Origin: CPC320 sp002336405
GTDB lineage: Bacteria; Pseudomonadota; Alphaproteobacteria; Rhodobacterales; Rhodobacteraceae
Direction: 5' to 3'
Assembly: GCA_949372595.1 (NCBI GenBank)
Contig: CASIAN010000004.1
Coordinates: 1-64,000, forward strand
DNA length: 64,000 nucleotides
Both the position numbers and the translations under genes were made by a program. Shown here piece after piece: positions 1 to 8,469 of this stretch; the first letter of the stretch is position 1, and each line of letters begins with the position of its first letter. Below the pieces are notes generated by a model, which did not search any database, was not told the DNA's origin, and was given only the letters and a program-made list of their open reading frames with translations.

Positions 1-818
1 CCGAGAACGCCAAAACAGCAACCCCTTAGTGGTGGTCAGGTCCAAGCTGCCTTGGCTGCTCATATCAGTACCAAATTAGCTTGCATGATTTAAGTAAATC
101 ACAAAAAAGGCCCACGCTTGATATCTAAATAACCAGCCTAGCTGTGCAGCGCATTTTGCTTGCGCAACCTTCATTCAGCACTAGATGAATGATATCTATA
201 ATACTACCTTTGGGAGGGAGATAAAACAAATAATCATTCACCTAGCCAGATTAAGGTACCAACAGGTATGTAAAGGTCAATATAAATTTTAATAAGATAC
301 TTAAATAAACTCACATTATTTTAATTAATCCGCAATTATTGACTTTTTTCGCCCTAAAGCCTTGTTTCTTTGTTAGACTTTTCTTGGTATGATACACACC
401 TGAGTGGTGTTACGATGGTTTTATATTGGTTCAATCGGAAAAGGAATGGAGAAAAAATTACCCCAGAAGGGATGAACTATCTGGGAAACACCATCCCTGT
501 ATCTTTTGCGATCAAAAACCATGGACGGCGGCGCATTAAGAGAGAAAAAGGTGAATGATTGCACCGCGATCTTTTTAAACTTCACCGCGTGAAACATCTA
601 AGACACACTAATGTTCGTTATTTACAGGATCATTATTCACAAATATGAAATTGTTGTGGCATAAAAAGAAGCCGTCTGAGTGTAAAATAGACCCTAATCC
701 GGACATGTAAGCGAAATATCACTCGATATAAATCAGAGTTCACAAACTCTGCTGCAGACCCTAGTCAGGGTTTCTTCCATGTTATAGTAAGGCACAAACC
801 ACTGGACTGGAATAAATC
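1..818. other. Gene-poor AT-rich region upstream of aroQ
   Basis: I see no gene that I can support here. The first 93 bases are open in frame 1 up to a TAA and could be the tail of a truncated gene, but the peptide matches nothing I know. A TTG-started frame of 62 codons at 370-558 has no clear ribosome binding site and no recognisable motif. Just before aroQ lie two small inverted repeats (734-751 with a CACA loop and 758-772 with an AGTC loop), which may be a leader structure or simple coincidence. Confidence 0.5.
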
Positions 819-1259
819 ATGACTTCACTGCTGATCTTAAATGGACCAAATTTGAATCTTCTGGGCACGCGACAGCCTGAAATTTACGGTCATGTCACGC
901 TGAAAGATGTTGAAAAGCTTTGCCAAGACAAGGCGATTGCCTCAAACATTCAAATTCAGTTTGAACAATCAAACCACGAAGGTGCGCTGGTTGATTGGAT
1001 TCAAGCGGCAAAGTCCAAACAGGATGGAATCATCCTCAATGCCGGTGCCTACACGCATACATCTATCGCGCTTTTCGACGCGCTCACAGCCGTAGAGGTG
1101 CCCGCAATCGAGTTGCATGTTTCGAATGTGTTCAGTCGTGAGGCTTTTCGCCATCATTCTTATATCTCAAACATTGCGATTGGGGTGATTTGTGGCTTTG
1201 GTGCTGCAGGATACACTTTGGCTATGGATGCAATGCTTGGACATCTGAAACAAAGCTAG
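819..1259 (+). CDS. aroQ: Type II 3-dehydroquinate dehydratase
   Basis: This enzyme dehydrates 3-dehydroquinate to 3-dehydroshikimate in the shikimate pathway, in the cytoplasm as a dodecamer. The 146 residues match the usual length of the type II family. The N-terminal NGPNLNLLG motif is at residues 8-16, the catalytic tyrosine is Tyr23 (IYGH), the NAGAYTHTS substrate loop is at 74-82 and the catalytic histidine is His100 (ELHVSN). The gene stands alone and converges on tsf across a shared terminator. In many bacteria aroQ sits beside accBC; that is not so here. Confidence 0.97.
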   Translation: MTSLLILNGPNLNLLGTRQPEIYGHVTLKDVEKLCQDKAIASNIQIQFEQSNHEGALVDWIQAAKSKQDGIILNAGAYTHTSIALFDALTAVEVPAIELHVSNVFSREAFRHHSYISNIAIGVICGFGAAGYTLAMDAMLGHLKQS

Positions 1260-1312
1260 ACCGGTTCAGGCTGGTCCCGCGCCACAAACTTGGGCAATTA
1301 ACGTGCTTGCAA

Positions 1313-1351
1313 ATAAAAAAGGCGCAGCCATATAGCCGCGCCTTTGTTTTT
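1313..1351. terminator. Bidirectional intrinsic terminator between aroQ and tsf
   Basis: A hairpin with GGCGC (1321-1325) against GCGCC (1338-1342), extended by a GC/GC pair after one mismatch, has a run of A on its left (1313-1320) and a T-rich run on its right (1343-1351). It can therefore end both aroQ (plus strand) and the rpsB-tsf operon (minus strand). Confidence 0.8.
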
Positions 1352-1365
1352 GGTTGACCGGGTTA

Positions 1366-2241
1366 TTAACCCTGTGCGGCCTTTGCCACCTCGGCAGCAA
1401 AATCTTCGCTTTTCTTCTCGATGCCTTCGCCGACCTCAAATCGCAAGAACGCCAAGATTTCGACACCGGCTTCTTTTGCAGCGGCTTCAACAGACAGGTC
1501 GGGATTGATCACAAACGCCTGCCCCAGCAAGGTGACTTCGGCAAGAAATTTCTTCATCCGACCGACGATCATTTTTTCAATCACCTGTTCGGGTTTCCCA
1601 GATTCTCGGGCTTGTTCGGTGAGAACATTTTTCTCGCGCTCAACCACGGCTGGATCCAGATCATCCGCACCCAAGGATTGTGGGTTGGCGGCGGCAATAT
1701 GCATCGCGACCTGACGCCCAAACGCTTCGTTTTCGGCGCTCAACGCCACCAGCACACCGATTTTGCCCATGCCAGCGGTGGCCGCGTTGTGGACGTAAGA
1801 AACCACTTGCGTACCCTCTAAGGCACCCATGCGACGCAGGGCCATATTTTCGCCAATCGTCGCAATTTTATCAGTCAGCGTGTCGGCAACCGTTTTTCCG
1901 CCAACATCAGCAGCCGCTAATTGCTCGACGTCAGAGACACTCAAAGCAGCCGTGGCAAACGATCCGACCATTTGTTGGAAATCGCTATTTTTGGCAACGA
2001 AGTCTGTTTCTGAGTTCACCTCGACGACAACACCGCGGCCACCTTCAACCTGAACAGCAACCAAACCTTCGGCTGCCGTGCGGCCAGATTTTTTCGCGGC
2101 TTTTGCCAGGCCTTTGGTGCGCAGCCAATCAATTGCTGCTTCCATGTCGCCATCTGTCTCGATCAATGCTTTTTTTGCATCCATCATACCTGCGCCGGAC
2201 TTTTCACGCAGGTCTTTCACCATCAATGCTGTGATCGCCAT
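1366..2241 (-). CDS. tsf: Translation elongation factor Ts
   Basis: EF-Ts is the nucleotide exchange factor that regenerates EF-Tu-GTP. I chose the ATG at 2241 because an AAGGAGAG ribosome binding site precedes it, the family begins MAITA, and the product (291 residues) has the normal length; upstream codons in the same frame are leader. The N-terminal UBA-like region contains the KSGAGMMDAKKAL signature (about residues 14-26), and the core carries SETDFVAKN (about 77-85). It lies directly downstream of rpsB with a gap of about 73 bases, the classical rpsB-tsf operon. Confidence 0.97.
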   Translation of the reverse strand: MAITALMVKDLREKSGAGMMDAKKALIETDGDMEAAIDWLRTKGLAKAAKKSGRTAAEGLVAVQVEGGRGVVVEVNSETDFVAKNSDFQQMVGSFATAALSVSDVEQLAAADVGGKTVADTLTDKIATIGENMALRRMGALEGTQVVSYVHNAATAGMGKIGVLVALSAENEAFGRQVAMHIAAANPQSLGADDLDPAVVEREKNVLTEQARESGKPEQVIEKMIVGRMKKFLAEVTLLGQAFVINPDLSVEAAAKEAGVEILAFLRFEVGEGIEKKSEDFAAEVAKAAQG

Positions 2242-2314
2242 AGCTGGCTCTCCTTGTTTGAAAAATTTGTGGCGCGCAGCCAAAAGCCGCGCGCGATGTC
2301 ATTCAGCGTTATCT

Positions 2315-3157
2315 TTAGCTGCTTGCTGGCGCTTCGGCCGCCTCGGCAGGCATCTCTACGGCCACCTCGGCAGCAGCGGCTTCTGCCGGCGCGGCGTCGG
2401 CCTCAACGCTCAGCGCCTCTTCTACAGGCGCTTCTTCCATGGCACCCAGATCAACACCAGCAGCGCCAAGTTGCGCTGACATGCCGTCAAGCGCTGCACG
2501 GCAGGCAAGATCGCAATACAATCCGATAGCGCGTGCCGCATCGTCATTGCCCGGAATGATATAATCGATGCCATCTGGTGAACAGTTGGTATCTACGATG
2601 GCCACCACAGGAATGCCGAGTTTGTTGGCCTCAGCAATCGCCAGAGCTTCTTTTTTCACATCGATTACAAACAGCAGGTCAGGAACGCCACCCATTTCGC
2701 GGATGCCACCCAGAGACGCTTGCAATTTATTTTGCTCGCGCTCCATGCCAAGACGTTCTTTCTTGGTCATACCCTCGATGCCGGTTTCCATCTGCTCGTC
2801 AATCGATTTCAGACGGTTGATCGACAATGACACGGTTTTCCAATTGGTCAGCGTGCCACCGAGCCAACGGTGGTTCATGTAATACTGAGCGCATTTCTCA
2901 GCTGAGTCCGCAATGGCCGAACTGGCCTGACGCTTGGTGCCGACAAACAGCAACCGGCCACCCTTGGCCACAGTGTCGCGAATGACGTTAAGGGCTGCGT
3001 CAAGCATGGGCACGGTTTGCGTCAAGTCCATGATATGGATGCCGTTGCGCGCGCCATATATAAACTCGCCCATACGGGGGTTCCAACGCTGCGTCTGGTG
3101 GCCGAAGTGTACGCCTGCTTCAAGTAATTGGCGCATGGTAAACTCTGGAAGAGCCAT
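2315..3157 (-). CDS. rpsB: 30S ribosomal protein S2
   Basis: S2 is a primary component of the small ribosomal subunit. The start at 3157 gives MALPEFTMRQLLEAG, the usual beginning, with AAAGGAT upstream; earlier in-frame codons are leader sequence. The product of 280 residues is longer than the E. coli protein because of an Ala/Glu-rich tail (about residues 225-280), as is common in alphaproteobacteria. The conserved GVHFGHQTQRWNPRM segment is at about residues 16-30. It is the first gene of the rpsB-tsf operon; its leader (3158-3394) is long enough for autoregulation, but I cannot show this. Confidence 0.97.
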   Translation of the reverse strand: MALPEFTMRQLLEAGVHFGHQTQRWNPRMGEFIYGARNGIHIMDLTQTVPMLDAALNVIRDTVAKGGRLLFVGTKRQASSAIADSAEKCAQYYMNHRWLGGTLTNWKTVSLSINRLKSIDEQMETGIEGMTKKERLGMEREQNKLQASLGGIREMGGVPDLLFVIDVKKEALAIAEANKLGIPVVAIVDTNCSPDGIDYIIPGNDDAARAIGLYCDLACRAALDGMSAQLGAAGVDLGAMEEAPVEEALSVEADAAPAEAAAAEVAVEMPAEAAEAPASS

Positions 3158-3360
3158 GGGTCGTATCCTTTCCGGTTTTCGCCTCGACGCAAGGTGTGAG
3201 AGCGGATGCTCCAACCGGTGGACAGATGGGGATGTCTCCCCCAACGTGCCCGCTTGCGTCTGCGGTATTGAATGATCGCGCTTTACTGGGTTTACAGGGC
3301 CAAAGCAACCCCCCCCTGCCCATTGCAGTCGCCGACTTTCTCTGCAAGCGGCAGCGGTTC

Positions 3361-3400
3361 GCGGTAATTGAATTATAATTTGGCGGTAATTGAATTATAA
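3361..3400. repeat. Tandem 18-bp direct repeat at the hupE end / rpsB leader
   Basis: An identical 18-base unit occurs at 3361-3378 and 3383-3400, offset by 22 bases, about two helical turns. The second copy contains the stop codon of the HupE-like gene. Read on the minus strand each copy contains TATAAT, a perfect sigma70 -10 hexamer, so the duplication could provide tandem promoters for rpsB. No good -35 element is obvious. Confidence 0.6.
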
Positions 3401-4525
3401 CAGTGTACGTTCCACGCACCACCAAGCGCCAATTATTCCGATCAGTGCCGAGGCCGGCACCGCGATGCGGGTCCGAAACCACGCCCGATTGCCAAACCAA
3501 AGCCCCAAGGTCAGTATCATAATGGCAATCACCGTCAATTGACCCAACTCAACACCGATATTAAACCCGATCAGCGCCGGGATAAATTGCCCCTGTGGCA
3601 GGCCTAATTCACCCAAAACACTGGCAAATCCAAGTCCATGCAACAGCCCAAACCCAAACACCACTGCGGGGCGCCACGCATGCAATTTCGGGCTGGCAAT
3701 ATTTTCGACCGCAATAAACACGATCGAGGCGGCGATCAGCGGTTCGACAATAGACGCCGGAACCGTCACATATCCCAAAGCCCCCAGCGCCAATGTGACC
3801 GTGTGGGCCAGCGTGAAAGCGCTGATCTGCCATAACAAAACACCAAAACGTACCGACAAAAAATACAAACCCAGAACGAACAAAATATGATCAAGCCCCT
3901 TGGGCAGAATATGATCGAAACCCACCGGTATATACCGTATCAACGCGCTGAACACTGTTTGATCGCCATTGCCTACAAGCCGAATTGGATCGCTTTTATC
4001 GCCCCCCCCAAGATATCCGGTATAGCCATCCTCAGGACCCATTTGGCGCAAGATCAAAGCGCCAAATCCCTTGGGCCAGTGAAACAGGACCGATGGTGAC
4101 GCAATCGGGTCTGAAATGGTCAGCTCCAAGCGGCTGTCGCGGGGCAGTTCGGGGTCGCCCACCGCGTCGACAGTCACAGCGCTCAGCGTGAAACGCTGCA
4201 ACTGCCCGCCATCTTGCAGCAGGATGCCTGGCAACAGCCTTGGAAAAAACGTCGCTACCCGTGTCTGCAATGTCTCGGGCGGCAAGCTGCGCAGTTGGTC
4301 ATACCTGCCAGAGCCTGAGCTTGCATCGGTGTTTTCCAAACCGTCAAGATCAATCCCCGCAAGCAGCGCCTCAACATTTATCGACAGCCTCAAGACCGCA
4401 CCCTGCGGTGTAACGGTCAGATCGCCGATCGCCGGACGCAGCTCATGGGCCGTGACACAACCCGTCAGAACTGGGCCCAGTAGAAAAAACCAATAGGCTA
4501 TCATGAAGCGAAGAGCGCGGTGCAT
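3395..4525 (-). CDS. HupE/UreJ family membrane protein
   Basis: The product (376 residues) begins with a hydrophobic signal/anchor segment with a possible lipobox-like LTGC. An exported beta-rich domain follows (about residues 25-195), starting with the HELRP motif typical of this family, then six or so membrane helices (about 200-375) with conserved His/Asp such as FDHILPKGLDHILFVLGL. HupE/UreJ proteins are proposed metal (nickel or cobalt) permeases linked to hydrogenase or urease, but no such enzyme is encoded here. An internal ATG at 4504 is a possible alternative start. Substrate unknown. Confidence 0.85.
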   Translation of the reverse strand: MHRALRFMIAYWFFLLGPVLTGCVTAHELRPAIGDLTVTPQGAVLRLSINVEALLAGIDLDGLENTDASSGSGRYDQLRSLPPETLQTRVATFFPRLLPGILLQDGGQLQRFTLSAVTVDAVGDPELPRDSRLELTISDPIASPSVLFHWPKGFGALILRQMGPEDGYTGYLGGGDKSDPIRLVGNGDQTVFSALIRYIPVGFDHILPKGLDHILFVLGLYFLSVRFGVLLWQISAFTLAHTVTLALGALGYVTVPASIVEPLIAASIVFIAVENIASPKLHAWRPAVVFGFGLLHGLGFASVLGELGLPQGQFIPALIGFNIGVELGQLTVIAIMILTLGLWFGNRAWFRTRIAVPASALIGIIGAWWCVERTLL

Positions 4526-4667
4526 CGGGTCTGGTTACCTCATAGTCAGGTGTTGTTGGGCCTATTAGGTCTGATAAGTCCTTGTGGTGGCGAAAGACAA
4601 TCGATAATTTGCGCAGGCTGTATTGCCCCTGCTTGCGTGTGGGGCAAACTGCGGTCAGAAGGGCGTT

Positions 4668-5552
4668 ATGACACAGGTTTTATGTATTGGCTCGGTTCTA
4701 TGGGATATAATCGGCCGCTCGGCCAGCCATATGAAGCAGGGCTCGGATGTGCCGGGACGGATTACCCGCCTGCCCGGCGGTGTGGCGTTGAACATCGCCA
4801 TGACCCTCAAACGATTCGGGGTTGATCCGGTTTTACTGTCGTCGATTGGGCGCGACGCAGAAGGTCATGCGCTCATCACCGCCTGCGAAGAGATGGGTAT
4901 CGATTGTGACCATGTTTACCGCTCTGATGATTTGCCCACAGACAGGTATATGGCGATCGAAGATGCAAACGGGCTAATTGCCGCAATTGCGGACGTCCAT
5001 TCTCTTGAAACGACGGAAAATAATGTCATCGCACCGTTGATATCGGGGCCGTTCGGCACACCCGAGGCTCCGTTTTCCGGGATGATTTCGCTTGATGGCA
5101 ACCTAACCCAAAGCCTTTTGGAACATATCGCAGTCTCGCCACTTTTTGCCGAATGTGATCTATGTGTGGCGCCGGCCTCACCGGGCAAGGCAGACCGTTT
5201 GCTGCCGCTGCTCATCCGTGGGCGGGCGTTGTTGTATGTCAATCTCGAAGAGGCGGGCCTGTTGTGCCAAACCGAATATCATACGGCTGCTGAAGCGGCG
5301 CAGGCGCTATTGGCCAAAGGCGCGCGCCGGGTGCTGGTGACGAATGGGGCAAGGCCGGCTTGCGATGCCGGACAAGGTGAGAGTTTTGTCCAGACCCCGC
5401 CTGATGTGCTGGTGACACGGGTGACCGGCGCGGGCGACACCTTTATGGCGGCGCATATGGCCGCCGAACTGGCGGGCGCTGCGCGCGCCGATGCTTTACA
5501 CCACGCTCTTGAGATAGCGGCGCGGTACGTTTCAGGAGATACTTTATTATGA
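4668..5552 (+). CDS. psuK: PfkB family kinase, probable pseudouridine kinase
   Basis: The predicted role is phosphorylation of pseudouridine to pseudouridine 5'-phosphate. The ATG at 4668 starts a typical ribokinase-fold N-terminus (MTQVLCIGSVLWDIIGRS), giving 294 residues. The second PfkB signature with the catalytic Asp, VTGAGDTFMAAH, is near residue 253. The stop overlaps the start of psuG by four bases, which suggests translational coupling and is the main reason for assigning pseudouridine rather than ribose or fructose as substrate. The fold is certain; the substrate is inferred from context. Confidence 0.9.
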   Translation: MTQVLCIGSVLWDIIGRSASHMKQGSDVPGRITRLPGGVALNIAMTLKRFGVDPVLLSSIGRDAEGHALITACEEMGIDCDHVYRSDDLPTDRYMAIEDANGLIAAIADVHSLETTENNVIAPLISGPFGTPEAPFSGMISLDGNLTQSLLEHIAVSPLFAECDLCVAPASPGKADRLLPLLIRGRALLYVNLEEAGLLCQTEYHTAAEAAQALLAKGARRVLVTNGARPACDAGQGESFVQTPPDVLVTRVTGAGDTFMAAHMAAELAGAARADALHHALEIAARYVSGDTLL

Positions 5553-6460
5553 GTTTGCTTACCCTTTCGCCCGAAGTTCAAGCCGCCCAAAGTGCACAAC
5601 GCCCGCTGGTGGCGCTGGAAAGCACCATAATCACCCATGGCATGCCTTGGCCGGAAAACCTTAAGATGGCGCAGGATGTGGAACAATGCGTCCGCGATTC
5701 TGCCGCGGTACCGGCAACTATTGCGGTGCTGGAAGGGCGTCTATGCATCGGGTTGACCGCTGCACAGCTCACAGGGCTGGCGCAAACCCGCGATGCGGCC
5801 AAACTGTCACGGGCCGATCTGGCGGCTTGCATGGCCACGGGGGGCACCGGCGCGACAACCGTGGCCGCAACGATGATCGGGGCGGCGCGGGCCGGAATAT
5901 CGGTGTTTGCCACTGGTGGCATTGGCGGGGTTCATCGCGGCGCTGAGCACAGTTTTGACATTTCGGCCGATCTGCATGAGCTTGCGCAAACGCCGCTCAC
6001 CGTGGTGGCAGCGGGGGCAAAGGCAATCTTAGATTTACCGAAAACTCTCGAAGTTCTTGAAACGCTTGGCGTTCCGGTAATTGCCTATGGGCAGGACAGT
6101 CTGCCCGCGTTTTGGTCGGCGCAGTCTGAGTTACCTGCGCCCTTGAGAATGGACACACCCGCACAGATTGCACGTGCCCACCTTATGCGCCATCAACTGG
6201 GCCTGCCAGGCGGCCAGCTAATCGCCAACCCTGTGCCAGCAACCGAACAGATCAGCCAGATCGAGATGGCCCCCTTCATCCAGACCGCTCTGGCAGACGC
6301 AGATCGACAAGGAATCGTCGGCAAAGCCGTCACACCGTTTCTTTTGCAGCGGATTTTTGATCTGACCGAAGGCCGCTCACTGACCGCAAATATTGCGCTG
6401 GTACGCAGCAATGCCCGTCTTGCAGCAGAAATTGCGCACGAAATTAACACATTGATATAA
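5549..6460 (+). CDS. psuG: Pseudouridine-5'-phosphate glycosidase
   Basis: PsuG reversibly splits the C-C glycosidic bond of pseudouridine 5'-phosphate to uracil and ribose 5-phosphate, so that RNA-derived pseudouridine can be recycled. The 303 residues are the normal length. The family signature ALESTIITHGMPWPENL is at about residues 22-38 and the glycine-rich GGTGATTVAATM and ATGGIGGVHRGAEHSFD segments follow. The gene overlaps the kinase gene by four bases and forms a two-gene catabolic unit. No nucleoside transporter is adjacent. Confidence 0.96.
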   Translation: MSLLTLSPEVQAAQSAQRPLVALESTIITHGMPWPENLKMAQDVEQCVRDSAAVPATIAVLEGRLCIGLTAAQLTGLAQTRDAAKLSRADLAACMATGGTGATTVAATMIGAARAGISVFATGGIGGVHRGAEHSFDISADLHELAQTPLTVVAAGAKAILDLPKTLEVLETLGVPVIAYGQDSLPAFWSAQSELPAPLRMDTPAQIARAHLMRHQLGLPGGQLIANPVPATEQISQIEMAPFIQTALADADRQGIVGKAVTPFLLQRIFDLTEGRSLTANIALVRSNARLAAEIAHEINTLI

Positions 6461-6544
6461 AGTTGATCCAATTTTTACGACATTGCATTGTGAACCAGCG
6501 CTAAAATCAGTAATGACAGATGTTAGCAGTATAATGTGGATTTT

Positions 6545-7369
6545 ATGACAACCCCCTTTGATCAGACCCCAAAAGCAAAAAAACCCGGTTTATTAGCGAC
6601 CCTAAGGTCAAGCTTTTTGACCGGGCTCGTGGTAATCGCACCGGTGGCCCTGACCATTTGGTTGATCTGGTCGGTCATCGGGTGGGTGGATGGGGTTGTG
6701 CTGCCGTTTGTCCCTGGCCCCTATCAGCCGGAACAGTTTTTCAAAAATTTGTTTGGTCCCGAGACCAAAGTCAACATTCGCGGCGTTGGGGTCGTGCTGT
6801 TTTTGTTGTTCACGATCCTTGTCGGTTCACTTGCCAAGGGATTTATCGGGCGTTCGATGATCCGGTATGCTGAATCTGTAGTCGCCAGAATGCCTGTTGT
6901 GCGCTCGGTCTATTCTGGCGTGAAACAACTCGCTGAAACCGTCTTTGCCCAATCGGATCGGTCGTTCGAGAAATCCTGCCTGATCGAATATCCGCGCAAG
7001 GATGTCTGGGCGGTCGGATTCGTGACCACAAGCGCCCGAGGCGAAATTGCCCGCCACCCGAAAACAGCCGATGATTTACTCAGTATTTTTGTGCCAACCA
7101 CCCCGAACCCAACCTCTGGGTTTATGCTGTTTGTGCCGCGCAAAGACGTCATCGAGTTGGATATGACAGTAGAAGAGGCCGCAAAACTGGTGATCTCAGC
7201 CGGGCTTGTCTATCCCCCAAGCGAAGACGCCCCCCCCCTGATAGTTGCAGAAGCTCAAGGCGATGTGGTCGAAGGCTCTGTTTTAGAGAACGCCGATACC
7301 GACAGCGCCAAGGCACAACTCGCCCGCCAAGAGGCCAACAACACAGAAAAAACTGCGCCCACAGCCTAA
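6545..7369 (+). CDS. DUF502 family membrane protein
   Basis: I recognise this as a DUF502 protein, a widespread family of unknown function. Two membrane segments are visible (about residues 18-42, GLVVIAPVALTIWLIWSVIG, and about 77-98), followed by a soluble domain with the conserved RMPVVRSVYSGVKQLAETV stretch. The ATG at 6545 is chosen; a GTG at 6536 in the same frame is possible, and neither has a strong ribosome binding site. The Ala-rich C-terminus after about residue 230 looks disordered. The gene stands alone between psuG and the convergent bdhA. Confidence 0.85.
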   Translation: MTTPFDQTPKAKKPGLLATLRSSFLTGLVVIAPVALTIWLIWSVIGWVDGVVLPFVPGPYQPEQFFKNLFGPETKVNIRGVGVVLFLLFTILVGSLAKGFIGRSMIRYAESVVARMPVVRSVYSGVKQLAETVFAQSDRSFEKSCLIEYPRKDVWAVGFVTTSARGEIARHPKTADDLLSIFVPTTPNPTSGFMLFVPRKDVIELDMTVEEAAKLVISAGLVYPPSEDAPPLIVAEAQGDVVEGSVLENADTDSAKAQLARQEANNTEKTAPTA

Positions 7370-7408
7370 TTAATCCCCACTCACCAGGCATGCGGCCTTG
7401 ATTTTTGT

Positions 7409-8182
7409 CTACATTGCGGTCCAGCCACCATCCATACTGATCGTTGTCCCGGTAATTTGATCAGCGGCATTCGAACATAAAAAACAGCATGTTCCAGCCA
7501 ATTGTTCGACCGTGGCAAAGCTCCGCGACGGTTGCCGGTCGAGAATAATCTTTTTGATCACTGTCTCTCTGTCCATGTTGTATTTTTCCATCGTCGCTGG
7601 CAATTGCGCCTCCAGCAAAGGGGTCAATACGTATCCAGGACAAATAGCGTTTGCGGTGATCGGTTCCTCGGCTGTCTCCAGCGCAACGGTTTTGGTCAAC
7701 CCAACCACGCCATGTTTGGCAGCCACATAAGCAGATTTGAACGGGCTGGCGGTCAAACCATGCGCAGAGGCTATATTGACCACCCTGCCCCAGCCTGCGG
7801 CACGCATCATCGGCAGGGCGGTGGCTGTCGTATGAAACGCTGATGTCAGATTGATCGCAAGGATGTCATCCCACTTGTCGGCCGGAAACTGATCAATCGG
7901 AGCGACATGTTGCACCCCAGCATTGTTGACCAAAATATCGCAGCGCCCCACTTCAGCAATCAAGTCGCGGCAGGCTTGCCCATCGCACATATCCGCCGAG
8001 ACATATCGCGCTGAAATATTGAATTCTTTAGCGATCCCCTCTGCTAATGCGTGGTCTTGCGCTGTGTCTGTGAACGAATTGAGAATCACATCAGCCCCCG
8101 ATTCGGCCAAACCACGCACGATTCCCAAACCGATTCCCGATGTTGAACCCGTGACGATCGCAATTTTACCTTCTAATGACAT
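7409..8182 (-). CDS. bdhA: 3-hydroxybutyrate dehydrogenase
   Basis: This short-chain dehydrogenase oxidises D-3-hydroxybutyrate to acetoacetate with NAD+, a step in the use of polyhydroxybutyrate or hydroxybutyrate. The 257 residues carry the Rossmann motif TGSTSGIGLGI (about residues 11-21), the NNAG motif, and the catalytic YVAAK (Tyr and Lys, about residues 152-156). The ending MDGGWTAM is typical of BdhA. A clear AAAGGAAA ribosome binding site precedes the ATG. The leader on the same strand contains a promoter-like element and an intrinsic terminator (8282-8391), so read-through control is possible. Confidence 0.94.
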   Translation of the reverse strand: MSLEGKIAIVTGSTSGIGLGIVRGLAESGADVILNSFTDTAQDHALAEGIAKEFNISARYVSADMCDGQACRDLIAEVGRCDILVNNAGVQHVAPIDQFPADKWDDILAINLTSAFHTTATALPMMRAAGWGRVVNIASAHGLTASPFKSAYVAAKHGVVGLTKTVALETAEEPITANAICPGYVLTPLLEAQLPATMEKYNMDRETVIKKIILDRQPSRSFATVEQLAGTCCFLCSNAADQITGTTISMDGGWTAM

Positions 8183-8281
8183 CGCGCATTTCCTTTCAGA
8201 TTCTCATATTTCTTTATCATAATTGACCAAAACAATAAGGTCTGCGCGCGGACGACCAACACAATGAAACCGCAACCGCAT

Positions 8282-8309
8282 AAAAAAACGCCTGCACAAG
8301 GCAGGCGTT
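8282..8309 (-). terminator. Intrinsic terminator upstream of bdhA
   Basis: Nine-base perfect arms (8287-8295 and 8301-8309) enclose a five-base loop; the minus-strand transcript ends in seven U (A run at 8282-8288). It lies before bdhA, not behind a gene on that strand. Confidence 0.85.
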
Positions 8310-8356
8310 GAGTTATTGAGGCAGGTTTCATACAGGCAAGAAACCTATCGAGCAGT
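8282..8356 (-). ncRNA. Candidate attenuator leader or small RNA upstream of bdhA
   Basis: On the minus strand a transcript starting near 8356 would fold into a hairpin with AGGTTTC/GAAACCT arms (8323-8346) and then a terminator with nine-base arms (8287-8309) followed by seven U. A CCTGCC copy between them (8320-8325) repeats the left arm of the terminator and overlaps the first hairpin, so it could form an alternative pairing. bdhA starts about 100 bases further on in the same direction. It could be a riboswitch-like or attenuator leader of bdhA, or an independent RNA of about 75 nt. I do not recognise a known family. Confidence 0.55.
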
Positions 8357-8362
8357 GACGAC

Positions 8363-8391
8363 TTTATACCGATAATAAGTCCAGCATCCAA
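8363..8391 (-). promoter_or_regulatory. Sigma70-like promoter facing bdhA
   Basis: On the minus strand TTGGAT (8386-8391) is separated by 17 bases from TATAAA (8363-8368), close to the sigma70 consensus in both hexamers and at optimal spacing. A start near 8356 would feed straight into the hairpin/terminator region. Confidence 0.6.
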
Positions 8392-8469
8392 GCTAAAAGT
8401 TTGAAAAACGCTTATAGCGCGCCTATCATGGCCCCAGCTCGCCCCGATTTAGACAGGAAACTTATCCCA

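Noticed and set aside
370..558. A 62-codon frame with TTG start upstream of aroQ
   Set aside because: No ribosome binding site, no motif and no neighbour support; mentioned only in the region note.
758..776. Terminator before aroQ
   Set aside because: The stem has only five pairs and the following tract TTTCTTCC is weak.
1354..2234. Long plus-strand frames (155, 97 and 184 codons) opposite tsf
   Set aside because: They are antisense shadows of a clear EF-Ts gene, without motifs or ribosome binding sites.
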